Virus record (IMG/VR): IMGVR_UViG_3300028572_000020
Coordinates: 1-40,106 of that record
Source: a virus
Strand: one strand, 5' to 3'
Length of the DNA stretch: 40,106 bases
This document shows, piece by piece, positions 23,911 to 29,920 of this stretch. Within the stretch, counting starts at the first letter, position 1. Every line of letters begins with the position of its first letter. A model generated the notes under the pieces. That model saw only the letters and a list, made by a program, of their open reading frames with translations, had not been told where the DNA came from and searched no databases. The position numbers were made by a program, and so were the translations under genes.

Positions 23911-24981
23911 TTATTGCCCAACGGCAAAATCGATTGATTCTTGCTCTTTCATTTGAGCTTCTTCGGCTTCTAAAAGATCAAGCTCCAAATAATATAGATC
24001 TTCTTTTTGAATTCCCATAATATCCATTTTACTAGTCATTGATAGATGTTGCTGCATATCAAAAACCCGTTGATCTAAAGTATCAACAATTCGATCATCT
24101 GGATAGATCATTGGCGGCGACGAATTCCTGATCCTAGGCAAAACCATTGGTCTATATGCCGCATCCGGGCTTCCGATACTTTTAATTTGATGTACAGTCA
24201 ATGGTTTCTTTTCTGGCAATTCTGGTTCAAATAATATAGCCGGTGGACTAGTATCAATCGCGATTGCAATTTCTTCTTTGGCATATGAATCCATTAGCCT
24301 TTTATATGAGGCTGGCATATCTTCAAGTGTTCGTAGTGAAACATCTTCAACTACGACTTTCCATTTTGGAAATTTTTTAACTAGACGCGGTCGATGATTA
24401 GTCAATGAATGAATCATCTGGGAATTGGAGAATTTTCCCGATATAGTTAATTGTTTGTTTTCATAGTCATACCAAAATTCATCAGACACTACTAAACTAT
24501 GGCCGTCAAAATGAACTTTACAAATACCAAAATCAAAATCCGTCTCAACAAATTCTGGCGGGTTTGCTTCAATAAACATCAGATTGTAGAGTTCACCATT
24601 ATATTTCAAATCATAAATCAAAGTGATAAATGATTGGAGCAATGAATGTTGTCCATTAGGCTCTTGGTGAATATACGTTGGATCAACTTTAGTATATTTT
24701 ACAGAAGCTCCAGCTTTAATAGCTTTGAAATCTTGTTTGAGGATAATATAATCTCGATTCTTCGGAGGTTTATCACCTGCTACAACTTCAACTCCATATA
24801 ACGCAGCAATCTTATTAATATCTGCACCTTCATCATCACGGATATAAATGTCGATATCTTTAACTAAGTTATCACAAATGATATCACGGAGAGCACCACC
24901 AGCAATAATAGCAGATGGATATAAAGTTTGCAATTCAGACAGAAACTTCTTCCATGGTGTTGGAATGATTGAATGATCCAT
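23911..24981 (-). CDS. Pol-beta-fold nucleotidyltransferase-like protein (CCA-enzyme head motif)
   Basis: 356 residues. IIAGGALRDIICDNLVKDID, about residues 25-44, is the GGxxRD...DxD signature of the class II tRNA nucleotidyltransferase / poly(A) polymerase head, with both metal-binding aspartates (KDIDIYI). The remainder does not show the classical neck/body motifs, and the C-terminal 100 residues are proline-rich and then helical. It could add nucleotides to RNA ends, act on a small molecule, or be an inactivating nucleotidyltransferase. The tmRNA in this window already encodes CCA, so a CCA-repair role would not be essential. Confidence 0.7.
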   Translation of the reverse strand: MDHSIIPTPWKKFLSELQTLYPSAIIAGGALRDIICDNLVKDIDIYIRDDEGADINKIAALYGVEVVAGDKPPKNRDYIILKQDFKAIKAGASVKYTKVDPTYIHQEPNGQHSLLQSFITLIYDLKYNGELYNLMFIEANPPEFVETDFDFGICKVHFDGHSLVVSDEFWYDYENKQLTISGKFSNSQMIHSLTNHRPRLVKKFPKWKVVVEDVSLRTLEDMPASYKRLMDSYAKEEIAIAIDTSPPAILFEPELPEKKPLTVHQIKSIGSPDAAYRPMVLPRIRNSSPPMIYPDDRIVDTLDQRVFDMQQHLSMTSKMDIMGIQKEDLYYLELDLLEAEEAQMKEQESIDFAVGQ

Positions 24982-25014
24982 ATTTTCTTTTTTGTATTGG
25001 TATTACTAGAAATA

Positions 25015-25401
25015 TTATTCTGATACTTCTTTTTTATAAATCAGGCTTGTTGAAGTGTACACTTCATTTTCTTTTGGAGGTCTAGTGATTTGTCCACTCC
25101 GGTTATATCGAATAATACCATCATATACATATTTAGTGCTAACACCATCCGCTGGATTTTTAATCATGATAAAAGCATGAATAGGTTTATCATCAAACAC
25201 TCCTAGTAATTGTTCCGACTTGCTTTCGATCTTTAGCGCAACAATTTGATTGAGAATTTTTTGTTGGTCTGGAACCCTAATAGGAATCATGATTGGAAAA
25301 CACAGTAATACTAAAATGATTGCAGTGAGAATCGCATAAACGAGCCCAGCATTAATGAAAATCAGTGCCAGTAAAGCACCAATAAATAAATCGAAAGCCA
25401 T
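25015..25401 (-). CDS. Membrane protein with two N-terminal helices
   Basis: 128 residues. Hydrophobic segments at about 3-20 and 22-42 (ILTAIILVLLCFPIMIPI) form a hairpin in the inner membrane. The remaining 85 residues are soluble and beta-rich (STKYVYDGIIRYNRSGQ). No family recognised. It diverges from the small plus-strand gene 28 bp away. Confidence 0.7.
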   Translation of the reverse strand: MAFDLFIGALLALIFINAGLVYAILTAIILVLLCFPIMIPIRVPDQQKILNQIVALKIESKSEQLLGVFDDKPIHAFIMIKNPADGVSTKYVYDGIIRYNRSGQITRPPKENEVYTSTSLIYKKEVSE

Positions 25402-25429
25402 GTGATGTTCTTATAAAAGGAAATTTAAA

Positions 25430-25612
25430 ATGGAAGAAGTTAAAGAAATAAAGCCAACTGAATGGGAAAATATGTCATTTGATCAATTGATGGCCCAGAA
25501 AACAATCATGTTGGATAGATATGAATTTTTAATTCGGCGAGGCTATGAACAACAATCTAAATTTTTGATAGAGGGAATCACTAAATTAGACTCCCTCCTA
25601 TTTGGTACTTAA
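25430..25612 (+). CDS. Small plus-strand protein, 60 residues
   Basis: AAAGGA lies 8 nt before the ATG. The protein is helical and charged (WENMSFDQLMAQKTIMLDRY, then FLIRRGYEQQSKFLIEG). It converges on clpP with a 4-nt overlap of stop codons. Being a plus-strand gene with a good ribosome site amid minus-strand genes, it is likely real. Function unknown. Confidence 0.65.
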   Translation: MEEVKEIKPTEWENMSFDQLMAQKTIMLDRYEFLIRRGYEQQSKFLIEGITKLDSLLFGT

Positions 25613-26343
25613 TTAGTAGCTTCAACAATCGTAGGCTGATCTTCCGGAGTTCCTTCGGAAGTAACAACTTTACCTTTGGTCTTTTTTTTGGTAACTGGTT
25701 TTACCTTTGGTTCTGGTAATTCTGGAATTACCACTTCCGCATCTTCGAGATCCTCATCAAGGTCTTCTTCATCGACCCACGGATCACGAATCTCATCGCA
25801 AATACCGTACTTCAAACAATCTTCTGGTGTTAACCAAGTATCTGAGGGCCGAAGTAAAATAGTACGAATCTGTTTTTCAGTCATCTTAGTATGACGCAAG
25901 AAATGCTGAATGAATTGCTTTTCCAAAGTATCATGGAATTTACGAGCCGCAATTAGTTCATGATGTTTTCCTGCTAACACTGATGAAAATTGATGTGTCA
26001 TCACAGCAGTTCTAGGAGTCATAATTCGTAAGCCTTTTGTCCCGGCCACGAAAATAGAAACTGCCATTGAAGCAATACATCCCATAGCTACAGTCGAAAT
26101 ATTGACTCGACTTGCTTCCATAACATCAATGATCGCCCATCCATCTGTCACTGAACCACCGCCAGAATTAATAAACATGGTTAGAGTATCATCTGGGTCA
26201 CAAATCAAATTAGCCTTTAAAAGATAATCACAACACCGTAATGCAGATTCTTCACATATTTCTTCAAAGAGCATGTACGCACCAAGGTTAGTCAGTGATA
26301 CATTGTCAAGTAGAATAAGTTCTTGTGGACTTGGTTGAGTCAT
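25609..26343 (-). CDS. clpP: ClpP-type serine protease with an acidic, lysine-rich C-terminal extension
   Basis: 244 residues. The ClpP fold is evident: FINSGGGSV, the nucleophile Ser92 in MGCIASMAVSIF, and His117 in VMTHQFSS. The third catalytic residue is probably an Asp in the YGICDEI segment. After about residue 185 comes a 55-residue tail, acidic (DEEDLDEDLEDAE) then Pro/Lys/Thr-rich, not found in cellular ClpP. AAGGAAG precedes the ATG. Prohead protease is another ClpP-fold possibility in phages, but conserved GGGSV and MTHQ favour true ClpP-like activity. It could degrade tmRNA-tagged proteins with a host ClpX/ClpA, since no unfoldase is seen here. Confidence 0.9.
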   Translation of the reverse strand: MTQPSPQELILLDNVSLTNLGAYMLFEEICEESALRCCDYLLKANLICDPDDTLTMFINSGGGSVTDGWAIIDVMEASRVNISTVAMGCIASMAVSIFVAGTKGLRIMTPRTAVMTHQFSSVLAGKHHELIAARKFHDTLEKQFIQHFLRHTKMTEKQIRTILLRPSDTWLTPEDCLKYGICDEIRDPWVDEEDLDEDLEDAEVVIPELPEPKVKPVTKKKTKGKVVTSEGTPEDQPTIVEATN

Positions 26344-26507
26344 CTATGCTTCCTTTATTATTATTTTTATATTCTTTACTACCAAATAAAACATACATAC
26401 CAAATGCATATCTTATTAGTATTTACATTTTAAAATAAACTCAAAGAATTTGATACAAATATTTCCGTTGACTCATTATACAACAAACCGCATTTCCAAA
26501 CTCTAGA

Positions 26508-27065
26508 TTATTTTTCTAAATAATCTTTAAGATATACTCTTTCAAATCTGTATCCGGGTTCTACCGCAACCATGAACAATGTTTTTGTATATTCGCCAGT
26601 CTGAAATTTCAATCTTATTTCACCTAGAGGTCCATCTTCCTGAGATAATGAAAATGGATTGCCTGCCATATCAGCATTCAATCTATCGGTTTGCTTCTTA
26701 AGAATCTTATGAGCCTCATCCATTAATTGCTTCTTGCAATCATTCTTAATGCTCTTTGAATAAGCACCACCAATCTTAATAGATGGATACACCGAACTCT
26801 TATTCCCAAATCTTCCAACATTCGTTTCTTTATCAGTAAATTCGACGTTATCAAAATATTTTGAATCAGAAAGATCATCAAAATCAGAAATATCTGCTGG
26901 AGAAAATGTATTGACTATCTTAACCCAAGATTTTTCTAACTCGGATCGAATTTTCTTTGCAACGTCAACATGCTCATTTTGCTCGTAATCAAAGAAACGG
27001 AGAGTATGCTTAGCTCTTGCTGCTTCCGTTAAAACATAAGACTTAAAGGTTGGTTTCATATTCAT
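26508..27065 (-). CDS. Unknown protein with N-terminal FKSYVLTEAA motif
   Basis: 185 residues. The start MNMKPTFKSYVLTEAARAK resembles the 'FK.Y..EA' N-terminus found on many otherwise unrelated proteins of T4-like phages, possibly a packaging or processing signal; the left-edge gene begins MTSKNFKSYL in the same style. The rest is charged and mixed alpha/beta (SKSIKNDCKKQLMDEAHKIL), ending FERVYLKDYLEK. No enzymatic motif. Confidence 0.65.
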   Translation of the reverse strand: MNMKPTFKSYVLTEAARAKHTLRFFDYEQNEHVDVAKKIRSELEKSWVKIVNTFSPADISDFDDLSDSKYFDNVEFTDKETNVGRFGNKSSVYPSIKIGGAYSKSIKNDCKKQLMDEAHKILKKQTDRLNADMAGNPFSLSQEDGPLGEIRLKFQTGEYTKTLFMVAVEPGYRFERVYLKDYLEK

Positions 27066-27140
27066 GTGCTATTTTTATTATATTTATCGCACAAACCACA
27101 AACCCGCGCGTTGGTTAAGCAGCTATTTTGTAAATATTTT

Positions 27141-27169
27141 CATGTTTTTATAAATAGAAGAAAAACATG
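27141..27169 (+). promoter_or_regulatory. Late promoter enclosed in an inverted repeat, upstream of the homing endonuclease
   Basis: CATGTTTTT (27141-27149) and AAAAACATG (27161-27169) are perfect inverted repeats, and TATAAATA (27149-27156) lies between them. Transcripts from upstream would fold into a hairpin close to the start codon at 27177, while late transcripts starting within or after the loop would lack the left arm. T4 I-TevI and related endonuclease genes are regulated this way. Confidence 0.55.
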
Positions 27170-27176
27170 ATTACAT

Positions 27177-27878
27177 ATGAAAGCTCTTCCATACGTTTAC
27201 AAATTAGTACATAAAGAAACAGGCGAATTCTACATAGGTTTTAGATGTGCAAACAAAGTACCAGCAAATGAGGATTTGGGAATTAAATATTTTACTTCTT
27301 CAAAATTGGTTAAGAAAACATTTGAAAATTTTGAATGTTTTGTTTTAGGAGAATTTGAAGATAAAGATGCCGCATATACTTTTGAACAAAATCTTATCAA
27401 GGAGTGTTTTTCTAATCCATTAATCCTAAACAAACATTGGCAAGATACTAAAACATATTCTATGCTAGGATTTAAGAGGCCAGATCTTGGAAAATTAAAT
27501 TCTGAAATAAAAAGAAAACCAAAAGAATATAGAAATTATGATTGTGCTCAATGTGCTACGCCTTTGTCAAAATTAGAATTTATTCATCATAAGCCAAAGG
27601 AGCATTATTATTGCAATGCTAAATGCCGAAATGAATTTAATAGAGGCCCATCAAAAAAAGGAATTAAGCTTCCGCATTTGTGGGGTAGGGCAGCTTGGAA
27701 TAAAGGTTTGACTAATCCAACTGCAGCAGAAAACGCAAGGAGAGGCGCAGAAAAACAACGCGAATTGGTAACCGGAAGAAAGAGACATTATATTTCAGAG
27801 ACCGAATGGACCTGGAAATATCAAGACAAAGATGGATGGTACATACGCCAAAACGGGGAACAAGTCCCCGTTTTGTGA
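27177..27878 (+). CDS. GIY-YIG homing endonuclease
   Basis: 233 residues. The N-terminus PYVYKLVHKETGEFYIGFRC is a GIY-YIG core (Y..Y and YIG, then Arg), and FEQNLIKE supplies the expected Glu. A middle zinc finger (CAQC about 123-126, CNAKC about 146-150) and a basic GIKLPHLWGRAAWNKGLTNP segment like NUMOD DNA-binding motifs follow. These are free-standing mobile endonucleases (T4 Seg type). It is on the plus strand, converges on the tmRNA gene, and its last codons and stop overlap the hairpin at 27850-27874. It may be a recent insertion next to ssrA. Confidence 0.85.
   Translation: MKALPYVYKLVHKETGEFYIGFRCANKVPANEDLGIKYFTSSKLVKKTFENFECFVLGEFEDKDAAYTFEQNLIKECFSNPLILNKHWQDTKTYSMLGFKRPDLGKLNSEIKRKPKEYRNYDCAQCATPLSKLEFIHHKPKEHYYCNAKCRNEFNRGPSKKGIKLPHLWGRAAWNKGLTNPTAAENARRGAEKQRELVTGRKRHYISETEWTWKYQDKDGWYIRQNGEQVPVL
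27850..27874. terminator. Terminator shared by ssrA and the homing endonuclease
   Basis: AAAACGGGGA and TCCCCGTTTT form a perfect 10-bp stem with a 5-nt loop. On the minus strand it ends the tmRNA coding piece. On the plus strand it encodes the end of the endonuclease (NGEQVPVL), with the TGA at 27876. Confidence 0.8.
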
Positions 27879-27913
27879 TCATTCTGTTTCTTGGCTGATC
27901 AGCCTCATGGGGA

Positions 27914-27973
27914 TCATGCCGCTAGGCGAGTCTCACCAAAGTAAGCATCATTTGCATTTGCTTTGTTTGCTTC
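27914..27973 (-). other. tmRNA tag-peptide reading frame
   Basis: The frame reads EANKANANDAYFGETRLAA and stops at TGA (27914-27916). It shares ending LAA with the E. coli tag (ANDENYALAA) and contains AND and AY. The resume codon is either GCA (27968-27970; GCAAAC aligns with the E. coli resume site) or GAA one codon earlier, which has TA at -5/-4 as the resume-site rule prefers. At 18-19 residues the tag is longer than in E. coli. Confidence 0.85.
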
Positions 27974-28042
27974 ATTTACGTCGATCGCCTGACGTGTTGT
28001 CTGCATCAATACTAATCACCCAATCAAAACCTTGGCGAGCCC

Positions 28043-28164
28043 ATCAGAAGAACCCAAACTCATATCGGTCGTTAGCTTGGTTTATTGCAATACCCGATCC
28101 ATCTTAGCAAGACTTACGTTATTGCACCAGTGAATATTCTAGAAATACTCACCTTAGGTTCTTC
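28043..28164 (-). other. Intervening segment of the permuted tmRNA precursor
   Basis: The 122 nt between the encoded CCA and the 5' end of the coding piece. Its ends are complementary: CAGAAGAACC (28157-28166, including CA of CCA) with GGTTCTTCTG (28045-28054), 10 bp without mismatch. This extends the 7-bp acceptor stem past a 2x2 internal loop, as in known permuted pre-tmRNAs. Processing by RNase P and 3' nucleases should remove it. Confidence 0.85.
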
Positions 28165-28237
28165 TGGTGGACTCGATGGGACTCGAACCCATGTCTTGAG
28201 CACCTTTCTATCAGCTTCATACAACAATAATAATGTT

Positions 28238-28303
28238 GACAGATTCTAATCGCGTATCTGTCTTGATTCACAAAGATATCGCGATTTAAGCTCTTTGTGA
28301 ATC
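28238..28303 (-). other. Two hairpins with complementary loops (kissing loops) in the acceptor piece or leader
   Basis: Hairpin 1 (28265-28303): GATTCACAAAGA/TCTTTGTGAATC, 12 bp with a 15-nt loop. Hairpin 2 (28238-28262): GACAGAT/ATCTGTC, 7 bp with an 11-nt loop. The loops contain AATCGCG and CGCGATT, which pair over 7 nt. This could replace the pseudoknots of one-piece tmRNA or form a 5' leader structure. Confidence 0.75.
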
Positions 28304-28320
28304 GCACTGCCAACAAATGA

Positions 28321-28348
28321 ATTATACACAGCCCTGAGGAAATGTATA
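28321..28348 (-). promoter_or_regulatory. Promoter of the tmRNA gene
   Basis: TATAAT (28321-28326) preceded at 16 nt by TATACA (28343-28348). It has the same 28-nt plan as 11191-11218 and 30795-30822, including ACATTT just after the -35 block. Transcription should start about 28,313, just before the hairpin pair. Confidence 0.65.
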
Positions 28349-28349
28349 C

Positions 28350-28421
28350 TTAATCTCCAAAAAATTCCAGTTTGAATTTGGAGCCTTTCTTAGTTTCAGG
28401 CAACAAATCTTTAATTTTCAT
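28350..28421 (-). CDS. Possible 23-residue leader peptide or small gene
   Basis: ATG at 28419-28421 to TAA at 28350, encoding MKIKDLLPETKKGSKFKLEF plus three residues. It fills the gap between the oxygenase-like gene and the tmRNA promoter and ends at the -35 box. Its composition is protein-like, but there is no convincing ribosome site and it is very short. Confidence 0.3.
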   Translation of the reverse strand: MKIKDLLPETKKGSKFKLEFFGD

Positions 28422-28430
28422 AATGTTTCT

Positions 28431-29114
28431 TTATTTATCGTACAAAGGCATTTTTACATCAATTAATTCTAGATCGATGTGTTCAATCTTTAGTTCTGCT
28501 ATTTTATCATGGTTGACTATCCCATCAAAGAATAGTACGCCTCTATAAAAATCGACTGGTGCTGCACCATGGCGTATTTCTATTTCATTTAAGGCGAAAG
28601 CAGAATTCCCAACATCATACTTATAATTTTGTGTATTTTGGTGGATTAATGGCAACCCATTATTTCCTGGTATTTCGGTTAGCGGTAACTTAAAACCAAG
28701 ATATTTATTCTGTTTGTGGATCTCTGGAAACTCATCACCATAATCGACATGTAAAGGAAGAGTTGTACCAGGAATCTGGAGTAAAATAAACATCCTAGTG
28801 AATTTATCAAAAACTTTCAATAATGGTTCAGCAATAGGTTTGATGATTTCTACTATCGGATCATCTTTCCATGTCCAATTAAAATTTGGATCCATCCGTT
28901 TAGTGAATGTTCGATTTGTTTTTTTATCTACTATTTCACGGAGATGTTTAGTTAGCCAAAAATGCCCAAACTCTTCACCGTTATAGCCCCATCCAACAGG
29001 TTTAATTTTGCCAGTGTTAAGCTGATCTTTCATATGTTGAATAATCAGCTTTTGTTGTTCATTAGTAATGGTGATGTTTGGAATAGAAAATCCAAATTCT
29101 TTTGATAATTGCAT
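28431..29114 (-). CDS. Fe(II)/2-oxoglutarate oxygenase-like (cupin-fold) protein
   Basis: 227 residues. LPLHVDYGDEFPE (about 120) supplies a candidate HxD, and EIRHGAAPVDFYRGVLFFDG (about 185) a second His followed by an Arg. Together these resemble the metal- and 2OG-binding triad of jelly-roll dioxygenases such as aspartyl/asparaginyl hydroxylases. Phages of this type often carry such enzymes for DNA, tRNA or protein hydroxylation. The assignment rests on residue pattern only; a non-catalytic cupin is possible. Confidence 0.6.
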   Translation of the reverse strand: MQLSKEFGFSIPNITITNEQQKLIIQHMKDQLNTGKIKPVGWGYNGEEFGHFWLTKHLREIVDKKTNRTFTKRMDPNFNWTWKDDPIVEIIKPIAEPLLKVFDKFTRMFILLQIPGTTLPLHVDYGDEFPEIHKQNKYLGFKLPLTEIPGNNGLPLIHQNTQNYKYDVGNSAFALNEIEIRHGAAPVDFYRGVLFFDGIVNHDKIAELKIEHIDLELIDVKMPLYDK

Positions 29115-29115
29115 A

Positions 29116-29340
29116 TTACATATTCGCTAGTGCCTTGATTGCTTCTTCTAGTTTTGCAAATCGTTTACCACCTTTATAAACAACATTAAGCCCAGTATCA
29201 AGGTATGCTTTCATTGCTTGACCTTTTATTTCTATTTCAGTACCAGATTCAGCGCCGAGAATAGAGACTATCATATTAATGATTTGGCCTTCGGTAAATC
29301 CGTATTTTTTAAAAACTGCTAGACATTCTTCTCGGGTCAT
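29116..29340 (-). CDS. Unknown 74-residue protein
   Basis: A helical small protein (EECLAVFKKYGFTEGQIINMI, then LEEAIKALANM) with a short beta segment. Its start overlaps the upstream gene's stop by 4 nt (ATGA), and it ends 1 bp before the oxygenase-like gene. No family recognised. Confidence 0.7.
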   Translation of the reverse strand: MTREECLAVFKKYGFTEGQIINMIVSILGAESGTEIEIKGQAMKAYLDTGLNVVYKGGKRFAKLEEAIKALANM

Positions 29341-29831
29341 GCCGAATGTCCAGTATAATCTTTGTAGTATTTCAGGAATTTTCTCCTATCGAAGTGTTCA
29401 CTACCAGTATCTCTGTCAATATCCTGGACGTCAGGGAGCGTGTAGGTATTGTCATTAGTATCAACAATAGCCAAACCCTTAGAGAGCCCTATCGCTTTGT
29501 TATGGAGTTTTAGGTTTTTGACCTGAGCTGTTTCATCTGGCGAATCTTCTGGAGCACTTGGATTATCAATAGTGATTGTATCTTTAGGCTGAGGAAGATT
29601 ATATTTTCGTTTGATTATTCCTAGAGCTGTAAAGAGTTTTGACGTTTTATTGTATTCAACTTTAACACTATTGATTTCTTCAATATCTTGGAAATAGACA
29701 ATTGGATTTTGTCCATGGTCTACGTCGATATAAACAGCAGGTTCAACTTTATAGTTAGTATAAGAATCAACTGTAAATTCTTGGCCTTCTGTTGTGGTGA
29801 TCTTGTCACCTTTAATCGGAACAACTAACAT
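29337..29831 (-). CDS. Unknown 164-residue protein
   Basis: Starts MLVVPIKGDKITTTEGQEF, a beta-barrel/SH3-like pattern for the first 60 residues. It continues with an acidic, proline-containing linker (PSAPEDSPDETAQ) and a basic C-terminus (FDRRKFLKYYKDYTG). It is the first gene of a three-gene run ending with the oxygenase-like protein. A late-type promoter element is 33 bp upstream. Function unknown. Confidence 0.7.
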   Translation of the reverse strand: MLVVPIKGDKITTTEGQEFTVDSYTNYKVEPAVYIDVDHGQNPIVYFQDIEEINSVKVEYNKTSKLFTALGIIKRKYNLPQPKDTITIDNPSAPEDSPDETAQVKNLKLHNKAIGLSKGLAIVDTNDNTYTLPDVQDIDRDTGSEHFDRRKFLKYYKDYTGHSA

Positions 29832-29863
29832 GTTTCTGTGTATCCTATGGTATCATTTAACGA

Positions 29864-29871
29864 TATTTATA
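29864..29871 (-). promoter_or_regulatory. Late-type promoter element inside a palindrome
   Basis: TATAAATA on the minus strand, within CGATATTTATATCG, 33 bp before the gene starting at 29831. An outer imperfect repeat GTTTCTG...CAGAAAC surrounds it. Confidence 0.45.
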
Positions 29872-29888
29872 TCGGATAGCAGAAACAA

Positions 29889-29920
29889 AAAAGGCTCCTA
29901 AGTTTTCTTAGGAGCCTTTA
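29889..29920. terminator. Strong 13-bp terminator
   Basis: AAAGGCTCCTAAG and CTTAGGAGCCTTT with a 4-nt loop (29890-29919), followed on the minus strand by TTTTTTG. It ends transcription coming from 30151-30741. Confidence 0.9.

Larger units (their letters stand above)
27880..28310 (-). ncRNA. ssrA: Circularly permuted (two-piece) tmRNA gene
   Basis: Read 5'-3' on the minus strand. (1) Acceptor piece, ending at 28165: T-arm ATGGG-TTCGAGT-CCCAT (28176-28192), then CGAGTCC (28169-28175), A and CCA. (2) Intervening segment 28043-28164. (3) Coding piece from 28042: GGGCTCG pairs with CGAGTCC over 7 bp with G-U at pair 3, as in E. coli tmRNA. The D-region GGTTTTGATTGGG matches the tmRNA pattern GG.TTCGACGGG. 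Long-range helix pairs join the pieces: TTGGGT/GCTCAA, ATTAG/CTGAT, ACAACA/TGTTGT. A stem ACGTC/GACGT sits where PK1 should be, then the tag frame (27914-27973). The outer 5' and 3' boundaries are approximate. Together with SmpB this would release stalled ribosomes and tag nascent chains. Confidence 0.9.

Noticed and set aside
26344-26507. A gene or strong promoter in the gap before clpP
   Set aside because: Only AT-rich sequence and a TATAAT at 26475-26480 without a good -35 box are seen; no frame of useful length.
27832-28107. Plus-strand 91-codon frame across the tmRNA
   Set aside because: It lies antisense to the RNA gene, overlaps the endonuclease end, has no ribosome site and encodes a low-complexity His/Leu/Ser product.
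28165-28245. A tRNA gene on the minus strand, from the T-arm and encoded CCA
   Set aside because: No anticodon arm, D-arm or matching acceptor 5' strand lies in the 75-90 nt upstream. The matching GGGCTCG lies downstream instead, which fits a permuted tmRNA.
28165-28430. A conventional one-piece tmRNA with its 5' end upstream
   Set aside because: GGGCTGTG at about 28330 pairs poorly with CGAGTCC and overlaps the promoter. The segment has no convincing tag frame, while the downstream piece has all the expected elements.
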